Position numbers and translations under genes: made by a program
Source: an uncultured Oscillibacter sp.
GTDB lineage: Bacteria > Bacillota > Clostridia > Oscillospirales > Oscillospiraceae
NCBI GenBank assembly: GCA_910577405.1
Contig: CAJTMG010000021.1
Coordinates: 1-60,144, forward strand
DNA length: 60,144 nt
Reading direction: 5' to 3'
The notes under the pieces: model-generated
The model's database searches: none
The model's input: the letters and a program-made list of their open reading frames with translations, nothing else
What the model was told of the DNA's origin: nothing
Shown here: piece by piece, positions 17,612 through 24,202 of the stretch
How the letters are laid out: every line of letters starts with the position of its first letter
Numbering within the stretch: the stretch's first letter is position 1

Positions 17612-17791
17612 ATGGTGACAAAAATGGCAGAGTTTTGCAGGAAATGTTTCATCAGTCGTTTAATGCCCAGCAAATATGATATAGACCATATTGTAATGAG
17701 CGAGGACGAGGACTTTTGCGAAGGATGTATGAAGTGGGGAAAATATGTAGACCACATTGATTGCTCCGAACGCAAAGAAAATAAAGAATAA
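17612..17791 (+). CDS. Small zinc-binding protein, paralogue of 21306-21638
   Basis: GAAAGG at 17601-17606 precedes ATG 17612. The 59-residue protein has two Cys pairs (FCRKCF and FCEGCM) and an HIVMSEDEDFCEGCM segment. It aligns along most of its length with the first half of the protein at 21306-21638, sharing the Asp/His-rich end YVDHID. Function unknown; a zinc-binding knuckle is likely. Confidence 0.7.
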   Translation: MVTKMAEFCRKCFISRLMPSKYDIDHIVMSEDEDFCEGCMKWGKYVDHIDCSERKENKE

Positions 17792-17807
17792 AAAAAGGAA
17801 GATTGTT

Positions 17808-18311
17808 ATGTATCAGGAACGACGTAGCGTATTTGAAACAAACTCAAGCAGCACACACAGTATTTGCATCACGAAAGACACGAGAGCAGATCATTCATAT
17901 CCGAAAAAGTTGGTTTTCCGTTTGGGGGAATTCGGATGGGAGCATGAAGAACTTTTCACGCCGGAAGAGAAGGCTGCATACCTGTATACGAGCATCTTAT
18001 CTCTTCAAACCAAAGAAGAAGCAGAGCGTTCTAAAAACAAAATTTTCGCTGTGCTTGGAGAGGTCGGAATCGACTGCGAATTTGAGCAAGCGGAGTATTG
18101 GGGAGATGGCTGGCTCAGTAATGGCTATGTAGATCATGCTGGCGATGGTGACCATTATGATTTTGTCAATAAAACACTGAATAACCGAAACAGGCTGTTA
18201 CGATACCTGTTCAGTGAGCAGAGCTTTGTTCTGACCGGAAATGATAATGACGATTATGGTGTCGGTATTGATGTAGATTACCCGCATGAGGAATACTACA
18301 AGGGAAACTAA
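17808..18311 (+). CDS. Unknown protein with N-terminal RRxVFETNSSSTHSI motif (167 aa)
   Basis: AAGGAAG at 17795-17801 places the start at ATG 17808. Residues 5-19 read RRSVFETNSSSTHSI, the same as in the next gene. The remainder is acidic, with tandem Asp/Tyr-rich segments near the end (GDGDHYD, NDNDDYGVGIDVDY). No known fold is evident. It is the first gene of a three-gene run with 18,332 and the radical SAM gene at 18,627. The motif is dense in hydroxyl and amide side chains, but whether it is catalytic, a binding tag or a modification site cannot be told. Confidence 0.72.
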   Translation: MYQERRSVFETNSSSTHSICITKDTRADHSYPKKLVFRLGEFGWEHEELFTPEEKAAYLYTSILSLQTKEEAERSKNKIFAVLGEVGIDCEFEQAEYWGDGWLSNGYVDHAGDGDHYDFVNKTLNNRNRLLRYLFSEQSFVLTGNDNDDYGVGIDVDYPHEEYYKGN

Positions 18312-18331
18312 ATTTCAGGAGGAAAAATCAA

Positions 18332-18610
18332 ATGAAGCAAATCAGAAGAGGTGTCTTTGAGACCAACAGCAGCTCCACTCACAGCATTACAATCTGCACG
18401 CTGGAAGATTACGAAAAGTTTAAGAGAGGCGAACTTCTCTATGACAGATGGGAGGAAAAACTTGTTCCGGCAGACGCAGAGCATGTTTCCAGCGGCGACT
18501 GTGAGACATACAAGGAATTTGGCAGATATCATGAAACCTATGCTGAAGGATTTAGAACACCAAGTGGTGACGAGATTGTTGCCTTCGGGTACTATGGCTA
18601 CGACGGATAA
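18332..18610 (+). CDS. Unknown protein with N-terminal RRxVFETNSSSTHSI motif (92 aa)
   Basis: AGGAGGAAA precedes the ATG. Residues 5-19 read RRGVFETNSSSTHSI and match the previous protein at 14 of 15 positions, while most of those codons differ at the third base, so the amino-acid motif is under selection. After the motif the two proteins differ. The end, FGYYGYDG, is Gly/Tyr-rich. The radical SAM gene follows after 16 bases and is probably co-translated. Confidence 0.72.
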   Translation: MKQIRRGVFETNSSSTHSITICTLEDYEKFKRGELLYDRWEEKLVPADAEHVSSGDCETYKEFGRYHETYAEGFRTPSGDEIVAFGYYGYDG

Positions 18611-18626
18611 ACGAGGTGGTAGTGAA

Positions 18627-19556
18627 ATGAATCTTCTTGGTACATATCAGAACGGGAACTACACCGTAAAAATTTATAGTGACGGCACCAAAATCCGTAA
18701 AAACGACCTGGATTTTTTCAAGCCGGAGTTCCCGGAGTCCATGGATATCAAGATTACCAATCAATGCGACAAGTTGTGCAAGTTCTGCCATGAAGCGTCG
18801 GTTCCTGATGGACGGCATGGGGACGTTATGAACCTTCCGTTTCTGGAGACGCTGCATCCATACACAGAACTGGCCATCGGAGGCGGCAATCCTTTGTCGC
18901 ACCCCGACCTGATTCCATTCCTTGAAGGGCTGAAGGAACGCAAGCTGATTCCAAGTATGACGGCCAATCAAACGCATTTCCTGGAGAATATTCCTCTGTT
19001 ATCGATGCTTTCTGAACGCGAACTTCTTTATGGCCTTGGAGTTTCCTTTATTTCAGGCACACCCCAGGATGAATTGAACAGAATGATTGGCGCACTGGAG
19101 AAATTTCCGAACGCAGTAATCCACGTCATTAACGGCATTGTGTCCGTAGAGGAACTGCGTGCGCTCGCTTTCCATGATTTCAAGGTATTGATTCTTGGGT
19201 ACAAGAAATTCCGGCGCGGAGCACATAACTGGGCAGAAGACGAAGAAGAGATTGTATCAAGGCAGCGCAATCTGTACGACGAGCTTCCCGCCATCATCCA
19301 GTCTGGGTGGTTCCATACGGTCAGCTTTGATAACCTGGCCGTCAATCAGTTAGGTGTCCGGCGACTGATGGATAGTGCATCATGGGAACGTTTCTATATG
19401 GGAGACGACGGCAACTACACGATGTATGTGGACGCTGTAAACCGCGAATATGCAGTCTGCTCGGTATCACAGGTACGGTATCCTCTGACGGATAACATCA
19501 AGGAAATGTTTGATACGGTTCTAAAAGAGCCAGAAAGGTACAGGGCAGATAAGTAA
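18627..19556 (+). CDS. Phage radical SAM protein
   Basis: The ATG at 18627 follows GAGGTGGTAG; the frame is open further upstream across the previous gene, which is not used. The 4Fe-4S motif CDKLCKFC sits at residues 47-54 (Cx3Cx2C), followed by a GGGNPLSHPDL motif near 93-103, typical of SAM binding. There is no SPASM-type cysteine cluster at the C-terminus. The length of 309 residues fits a bare radical SAM barrel. Substrate unknown. It sits directly after the two NSSSTHS-motif proteins, so one of these, a tRNA, or phage DNA are possible targets. It is distinct from NrdG at 10,569. Confidence 0.85.
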   Translation: MNLLGTYQNGNYTVKIYSDGTKIRKNDLDFFKPEFPESMDIKITNQCDKLCKFCHEASVPDGRHGDVMNLPFLETLHPYTELAIGGGNPLSHPDLIPFLEGLKERKLIPSMTANQTHFLENIPLLSMLSERELLYGLGVSFISGTPQDELNRMIGALEKFPNAVIHVINGIVSVEELRALAFHDFKVLILGYKKFRRGAHNWAEDEEEIVSRQRNLYDELPAIIQSGWFHTVSFDNLAVNQLGVRRLMDSASWERFYMGDDGNYTMYVDAVNREYAVCSVSQVRYPLTDNIKEMFDTVLKEPERYRADK

Positions 19557-19577
19557 TTCGCTTCAAGAGGAGATAAG

Positions 19578-19949
19578 ATGTCAAAATTGTTTGTGCTTAC
19601 ATTGATGGTATTCTGCCACATTGTAGACGACTATTATCTGCAAGGAGTTCTTGCATCAATGAAGCAGAAGAACTGGTGGACGCAAAATACTCCGGGAAAA
19701 TTATACCGGTATGACTATATCGTAGCCCTGGTTATGCACGGGTTTAGCTGGACTTTTATGGTTATGCTTCCCATAGCGGCCTTATACAGTCTAAATTCAC
19801 CGTATCTGTTTTATTGGTGTTTTACTCTGAATGTTGCGATACACGCTTTTACTGACAATGTGAAAGCCAATTTGCGAACAATCAATCTTATTATGGACCA
19901 ATCGGTACATATTGAGCAAATCATCCTTACATTTTTACTTCTGACTTAA
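19578..19949 (+). CDS. DUF3307-like membrane protein
   Basis: The 123-residue protein has about three or four hydrophobic segments. Its conserved polar positions, HIVDDYYLQG at 14-23, AIHAFTDNVKAN near 93-104 and DQSVHIEQI near 111, match the His/Asp/Gln pattern I recall from the DUF3307 membrane family. Function unknown. AAGAGGAGAT supplies the ribosome-binding site. Confidence 0.6.
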   Translation: MSKLFVLTLMVFCHIVDDYYLQGVLASMKQKNWWTQNTPGKLYRYDYIVALVMHGFSWTFMVMLPIAALYSLNSPYLFYWCFTLNVAIHAFTDNVKANLRTINLIMDQSVHIEQIILTFLLLT

Positions 19950-19968
19950 AAGGTTTGGTGGTGATGTA

Positions 19969-20211
19969 ATGGCAGAATATCATGTAGGCTGTGGCGCATT
20001 TGCAATCTATACGGGCACATTAAACAGCAGAAACAAAAATCTGTGGCAGAACAAAACTGAATGCACAGACGAAGCACTTTGCGCTGTAAGGGACTATATG
20101 GTGCAGGAGCTTCTTGGCGGTATTGACTGCCGTAAAGCCACCTCAAGCGGCTACGAATGGACGCTGAAAGACGGACGCACAGTGGAGCTTAGAGTCACAA
20201 TAAAAGATTGA
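19969..20211 (+). CDS. Conserved hypothetical phage protein (80 aa)
   Basis: The opening MAEYHVGCGAFAIYTGTL and the later TDEALCAVRDYM look like a small protein common in clostridial prophages, but I cannot give a family name or function. GGTGGTGATG precedes the ATG. Confidence 0.62.
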   Translation: MAEYHVGCGAFAIYTGTLNSRNKNLWQNKTECTDEALCAVRDYMVQELLGGIDCRKATSSGYEWTLKDGRTVELRVTIKD

Positions 20212-20280
20212 CTTGATTGTAAACTATTTATTTGGCTATGATATTGAATTTCCAAAATCCATAATGGAGGTATATCAATA

Positions 20281-20532
20281 ATGGAGTATGAAATTGTGAA
20301 TGTATACGATAGGTTCTATGATGACCAATCAAAACAGAAAAATGCAAAATTGCTTGGGAGATTTCAGTTAATAGAGCAGGTCAAGGAAAACGAGGAATGG
20401 AGCGAACTCTTCATTGGGCGTAATATAGACACTGGGGAACTCTGTCTTATCGAAGGATACGAAGTGCGGTATATCGACAGTGGAACCGCTTATATTGTCT
20501 ACCCTCTCAAAAACATCTGTGTGAAGGAATGA
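20281..20532 (+). CDS. Hypothetical protein (83 aa)
   Basis: TGGAGGTATATCA precedes the ATG. A short beta-rich protein, not recognised. Confidence 0.58.
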   Translation: MEYEIVNVYDRFYDDQSKQKNAKLLGRFQLIEQVKENEEWSELFIGRNIDTGELCLIEGYEVRYIDSGTAYIVYPLKNICVKE

Positions 20533-20537
20533 TTTTT

Positions 20538-20732
20538 ATGAAGGCACAACGAATTAAATTTATCTGCATACCAGATGCGATTATCTTTGCAGATAGCAGA
20601 AAGGAAGCCATTTCTATGATTCACAAAGGAGTGTTCGAAAAATGTAAAAATGTCATCGTATCTCTTAGCAGCGGCGAGCAATTCAATTTGCATTCTCCGC
20701 GAAGCAAAGAATACTTTGGATTGAGGATTTAG
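20538..20732 (+). CDS. Hypothetical protein (64 aa)
   Basis: AAGGA at 20524-20528 fits ATG 20538 better than ATG 20529, the same arrangement as at the wall hydrolase start. The protein is beta-rich with no family seen. Confidence 0.52.
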   Translation: MKAQRIKFICIPDAIIFADSRKEAISMIHKGVFEKCKNVIVSLSSGEQFNLHSPRSKEYFGLRI

Positions 20733-20736
20733 CTTT

Positions 20737-20850
20737 ATGGGACTTGTAATAGAAATATCTGCGTATGTTGGAGTGTGCATACTCTGGTGCAAAAATGAAC
20801 GACGACTTAGAAATCATGTGTCGCCTTTCAAGAGCAATTATTGCATTTAG
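20737..20850 (+). CDS. Possible short hydrophobic peptide (37 aa)
   Basis: An ATG frame starting five bases after the previous stop encodes a hydrophobic N-terminus (MGLVIEISAYVGVCILW) and a basic tail. It overlaps the next gene in another frame. It could be a genuine small membrane peptide or a chance frame. Confidence 0.3.
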   Translation: MGLVIEISAYVGVCILWCKNERRLRNHVSPFKSNYCI

Positions 20851-21118
20851 CTACGACGATATTTTCGCCACTCCCACATGGGAACAGATGATGGAATCGT
20901 ATACGATGAAAGGTAAATCCATTAACAAGAAGTATAACTGCGTTTATGCAGAGGACGGTGATATATACCTGAATCCATTCTTTGGGGATTTGTGGGTTGT
21001 TGATGGAAAATCGTTCATCAAAATAAATAACGGATATGCTATTGATATTAACGAGCCTGAAGGATTCATCAAAGTAGGTCATATCAATGGTGTTGTCAAC
21101 AAACGAATGAAAGGCTGA
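20795..21118 (+). CDS. Hypothetical protein (107 aa)
   Basis: The start at 20795 or 20765 is uncertain because neither has a strong ribosome-binding site. The protein is beta-rich with Gly and Asn turns, and not recognised. Confidence 0.52.
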   Translation: MNDDLEIMCRLSRAIIAFSYDDIFATPTWEQMMESYTMKGKSINKKYNCVYAEDGDIYLNPFFGDLWVVDGKSFIKINNGYAIDINEPEGFIKVGHINGVVNKRMKG

Positions 21119-21125
21119 TTTTATT

Positions 21126-21281
21126 TTGAAACAGGAATCATGGATTGCTCGAATTATAAATCGACTGTTAGAGCGTCTTGGAATAATCAAAATGTATGGA
21201 ATTAGCAAAGAGGATATGTGCAAAGGTGCGCAATCTATTTGCAATAGAAATTGTGATTCTTGCGCATGGAAAAGTGAATGA
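21126..21281 (+). CDS. Possible small Cys-rich protein (51 aa)
   Basis: A TTG start about 12 bases after AAAGG gives a peptide with an amphipathic helix (WIARIINRLLERLGIIKMY) and a C-terminal cysteine group (MCKGAQSICNRNCDSCAW). The spacing to both neighbours fits, and it fills an otherwise empty gap. Confidence 0.42.
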   Translation: MKQESWIARIINRLLERLGIIKMYGISKEDMCKGAQSICNRNCDSCAWKSE

Positions 21282-21305
21282 AAGGTTAATTTGGTGGTGG
21301 TATAA

Positions 21306-21638
21306 ATGGCAGAATTGTGTTTGAAATGTTTCCTTGAAACTTGGCGTCCAAACGCATATGACCGTGCCCATATTGTAATGAGCAAAGACAATGAGTTTTG
21401 CGAAGGATGTATGGATTGCGTTCCGTATGTAGACCATATCGACCCGTCTGATTTGCGGCGCACTCCAACGGTAGCAGACTTTGTTCAGGTAGTGGTTCCA
21501 GAAATAAAGGCTGGGCGTAAAATTGCCTGCACAGAATGCGGTGCCACTTTTGAAGATGATGATTTGGCTTTTGCGCATGAAGTCGGTGAATGTCCATACT
21601 GCCACACACAAGTCAGGGCGCTTTGGATGAGAGAATAA
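21306..21638 (+). CDS. Two-module zinc-ribbon protein, paralogue of 17612-17791
   Basis: The first half copies the 17,612 protein (MAELCLKCF, HIVMSKDNEFCEGCM, YVDHID). The second half adds another ribbon, CTECG near residue 79 and CPYCH near 96. The 110-residue protein is therefore a longer paralogue. Preceded by GGTGGTGG. Confidence 0.68.
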   Translation: MAELCLKCFLETWRPNAYDRAHIVMSKDNEFCEGCMDCVPYVDHIDPSDLRRTPTVADFVQVVVPEIKAGRKIACTECGATFEDDDLAFAHEVGECPYCHTQVRALWMRE

Positions 21639-21651
21639 TTTGGTGACGTGT

Positions 21652-22092
21652 ATGGTAAATGTACTGTTTGATAGGCTGTTGGATATGTCTGGAATTGATA
21701 CAAAAGAAGTATGGTGTTGGCCCGACTCACAGCCATTTTCTCTTGAAGATGTTTTGGAACAAAAGAAAATCGGACTCTTAGGGGATAAAACACCGTATGG
21801 AGATACATGGAGGCACCCAGTAAAAGAATCTCGTGATAGAGGATATCATATAGCAAGGATAATTTACTTTATGGAGAATCCGCAAGAAATAGATGGAATC
21901 GAAGTAGACAATCCTTGTTTTGATAATGGTATTTTACCTGGATGTAAAATTATTGATGGACGGCATAGAGTAGCAGCAGGAATTTTAATTGGCTTGAAAA
22001 CTGTAAAAATTGAATATGGTGGTCGGTCTGATATAGAAGACTACTTAATGGGTATAAGCGAAGAACGACCGGAAGAAATTCTAACTTTATAA
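21652..22092 (+). CDS. ParB/sulfiredoxin-like domain protein (small)
   Basis: GGTGA at 21642-21646 supports ATG 21652. Near the C-terminus is GCKIIDGRHRVAAGILIGL (about residues 103-121), the core of the ParB N-terminal/sulfiredoxin fold; upstream RDRGYHIARIIYF (about residues 62-74) fits its first helix. In phages such proteins may be DNA-binding or CTP-dependent nucleases, but key catalytic residues cannot be confirmed. No helix-turn-helix follows, so this is not a full partition protein. Confidence 0.6.
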   Translation: MVNVLFDRLLDMSGIDTKEVWCWPDSQPFSLEDVLEQKKIGLLGDKTPYGDTWRHPVKESRDRGYHIARIIYFMENPQEIDGIEVDNPCFDNGILPGCKIIDGRHRVAAGILIGLKTVKIEYGGRSDIEDYLMGISEERPEEILTL

Positions 22093-22116
22093 AAGATTAG
22101 TTTGGTGGTGAGAACT

Positions 22117-22317
22117 ATGTTACAAAAGAAAAGTCTGTACTGTTTTGAGTGTGGTAAAACAACACCGCATTCTTATATCGGGAGCAAATCAATGTATGAG
22201 GGAACTGGTCTTGCCCGTATTATTATGGCCGCTGCTTCATTTGGTATGTCAGAAACATCATGGGCAGACAAGTATTGGCAGTGTGAAGTTTGCGGTAACA
22301 TCAAAAGGCATGGTTAA
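22117..22317 (+). CDS. Small zinc-ribbon protein (66 aa)
   Basis: GGTGGTGAG precedes ATG 22117. Cysteine pairs CFEC near residue 8 and CEVC near 58 flank a hydrophobic, glycine-containing middle. This is the layout of a minimal zinc ribbon interrupted by a helix. Function unknown. Confidence 0.58.
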   Translation: MLQKKSLYCFECGKTTPHSYIGSKSMYEGTGLARIIMAAASFGMSETSWADKYWQCEVCGNIKRHG

Positions 22318-22354
22318 TAAAATAAAGTTTTCATAAAAAGTAGGAGGTTTTCTA

Positions 22355-22645
22355 ATGAATTGTGGCATATGCAAAAAGACCGATGGAATGTGTTACGCAA
22401 GCTACCCGCCTCAAGTCAGGTGTACCATTACAGGAAAATATCATCAATATAATGATGAATGCGACGTGCCCGATAAGACTATGGAAAAGAGGGGTAAGTT
22501 AGCTGGATTTCTCACTGAAGAACTTTTGGAAGAAATTCGGCGGAGGCCAGGAGAGTCCGACCCATGTGAATTGTGTGCGTACTATCCTCCATCCAGTCTG
22601 GGCGGGAAACCATGTTCCGTATGTCCTGCTAGTGGGATAAGATAA
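22355..22645 (+). CDS. Cys-rich protein sharing a module with 17311-17598
   Basis: AGGAGG precedes the ATG. The N-terminus has CGICKKTDGMCYAS, and residues about 70-94 carry PCELCAYYPPSS followed by GKPCSVCPA, almost identical to the C-terminal module of the Lar-like protein. The module therefore travels between otherwise unrelated small proteins of this phage. Confidence 0.62.
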   Translation: MNCGICKKTDGMCYASYPPQVRCTITGKYHQYNDECDVPDKTMEKRGKLAGFLTEELLEEIRRRPGESDPCELCAYYPPSSLGGKPCSVCPASGIR

Positions 22646-22787
22646 CTTCATCTGTTTCCTTCTGGGACGCAGGGACAGTCTGAATCTATTTTGCAGGCGA
22701 TATGTAAAAGGATACCAGCCGTCGCACGTAATGCAGAACGGCTGGCAGACAGACTTTCGCCGAATTTACGGAGTTGGAAACTACTCA
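22646..22787. other. Non-coding stretch with a hairpin
   Basis: No gene seen. CCAGCCGT and ACGGCTGG (about 22711-22745) form a perfect 8-base stem with a 15-base loop. It ends the long + strand array and may be a terminator without a clear T-run, or an RNA element. Confidence 0.35.
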
Positions 22788-23060
22788 TTACTGAGCAGCC
22801 GGGCGGACGATCACCCTTTCTTTAATACATTCTGATTTGAAGTAATCCCGTACAGTTCCATGCAATGATCTAGCCGTTTGGTCAAAAAATGTATCCATGT
22901 CACATTCAGCATCATCACTGGTATGTTCCCGATAATAACAGAATTTGACCGCCTGGATTACTTTGTCGATTTGACCGCATAAATTTTCGCAACACTTACT
23001 TCTATTGGTACAAGAACTTGTCCTTACCTCAGAAGCGTTTGTGGAATTTCTATTGGTCAT
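22788..23060 (-). CDS. Possible Cys-containing small protein (90 aa)
   Basis: A minus-strand frame of 90 residues with several cysteines (CTNRSKCCENLC) and an acidic middle. No clear ribosome-binding site. It may be a real lysogeny-region gene or chance. Confidence 0.38.
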   Translation of the reverse strand: MTNRNSTNASEVRTSSCTNRSKCCENLCGQIDKVIQAVKFCYYREHTSDDAECDMDTFFDQTARSLHGTVRDYFKSECIKERVIVRPAAQ

Positions 23061-23216
23061 GTTTACCCAAGCTGTTACTACACAAATTGTGTGGATGAGT
23101 CATTTCTGCTCACCTCTTACAGTCACCTGCAAGTTCAGACTGTGCCTTCATCCCAGAGGGATGCTCCGTGTCCAGTCGTTAGATATTCAGTATCTACAAA
23201 CAAAGCAGACTCTCTA
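23061..23216. other. Non-coding stretch between two minus-strand genes
   Basis: I see no gene, repeat or clear promoter here. Confidence 0.3.
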
Positions 23217-23756
23217 TTAAAAAGGCCATTTTGTATATATACTATATGCAAAAAGGAATATTGAAAATGTAAGCATGACAGCAAACATAATCCTCCATAC
23301 AGCGAAAGTTTGAATGCGAGCAAGTAGATTCTTATAAAGAAATTTAGTCTCTTGATCTAAATGCAATTTTAAATTATACTCTTCTCCAGAAATAAATATT
23401 GTACGCCTTTTTAATGTATGATGGGCAATCATTACCGGACGGTTTATCGTTGGGCCTGACATTTCCTTGATTATTTGCTCAATAGCATACAATTGTTCGG
23501 AATCTGCAATCTCCATCAATCTGCCACGTTCAAATTGCTGCCAGGATGCAAAGGCAACTAAAACCGAAATAAAAGAAATACAACAACATATTATGTCTGG
23601 TACATCACCAAAAGAGATTCCCCACAAAATTGATTCAGCTGTAAAAAGTAAAGCTGGTACATTCCAAACTAATTCATTATGAATTTGTTGCCTGTTTGAC
23701 AATACTTGATATTGTATCTCAAGAAAACTGACATCTATACCGCTTTTATCGTTCAT
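23217..23756 (-). CDS. Membrane protein expressed against the phage array
   Basis: GAAAGGGACAT on the minus strand precedes ATG 23756. The 179-residue protein has two hydrophobic segments near residues 30-75 (NVPALLFTAESILWGISF and a Cys-rich ICCCISFISVLVAF), a charged middle and a third near the C-terminus (IMFAVMLTFSIFLFAYSIY). Family not recognised. Its orientation, next to the integrase and away from the lytic array, suits a gene expressed during lysogeny, such as one that alters or protects the host. That is inference. Confidence 0.68.
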   Translation of the reverse strand: MNDKSGIDVSFLEIQYQVLSNRQQIHNELVWNVPALLFTAESILWGISFGDVPDIICCCISFISVLVAFASWQQFERGRLMEIADSEQLYAIEQIIKEMSGPTINRPVMIAHHTLKRRTIFISGEEYNLKLHLDQETKFLYKNLLARIQTFAVWRIMFAVMLTFSIFLFAYSIYTKWPF

Positions 23757-23959
23757 TCTAATGTCCCTTTCTATTTATTGTAACCATCTATGTAAAAGAT
23801 TCGTCATAAGAAATCAAAGTAAAATACAATCAGAGTATAACATATTTTTGGATGAAATGCAACATCAATATGGAACATTCACATTTTCTGGTATATACGC
23901 AAAACCTACACTCATATAAAAGCCTTATCGGAAATAGAATATACAGGAGGTGGAGCTAT

Positions 23960-24103
23960 GTGAAAAGGCAAGAGTTAAAATACATCTTCATAAATCCTAA
24001 TACACAAGAAGACACAACAAAAGCATTGCAAAAAATTATTGTAGATAAAATATTGCAGCTCGATAACAATCGAAAAATGCAAACAACTGATCAGGCAACC
24101 TAA
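23960..24103 (+). CDS. Small recombinase-associated protein (47 aa)
   Basis: AGGAGGTGG at 23945-23953 fits the GTG at 23960; the ATG four bases earlier runs straight into a stop. The opening RQELKYIFINPNTQED and the following TTKALQKIIVDKI match a small protein I recall often preceding serine recombinases in Firmicute mobile elements, usually with a YIPNPNSPEE motif. Role unknown, possibly a recombinase partner. Confidence 0.6.
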   Translation: MKRQELKYIFINPNTQEDTTKALQKIIVDKILQLDNNRKMQTTDQAT

Positions 24104-24108
24104 ACCCA

Positions 24109-24161
24109 TATGACAGCAATGATAAAAGTCTTTATCTTTGCTGTCATTTATGTTATAATGA
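24109..24161 (+). promoter_or_regulatory. Integrase promoter region with a long inverted repeat
   Basis: ATGACAGCAA and TTGCTGTCAT, with TGATAAAG and CTTTATCT just inside them, make an inverted repeat of about 18 bases per arm with one mismatch (roughly 24109-24147). A TATAAT lies just downstream near 24154. A repressor site controlling the integrase is plausible. Confidence 0.5.
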
Positions 24162-24202
24162 TTATGGGTATAGGTTGGTTATTGAAAGGAGAACCAACGA
24201 AA

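Noticed and set aside
24110..24202. Longer integrase start at 24,110
   Set aside because: It would translate through the palindrome and promoter; ATG 24203 has the correct site and matches the family N-terminus.
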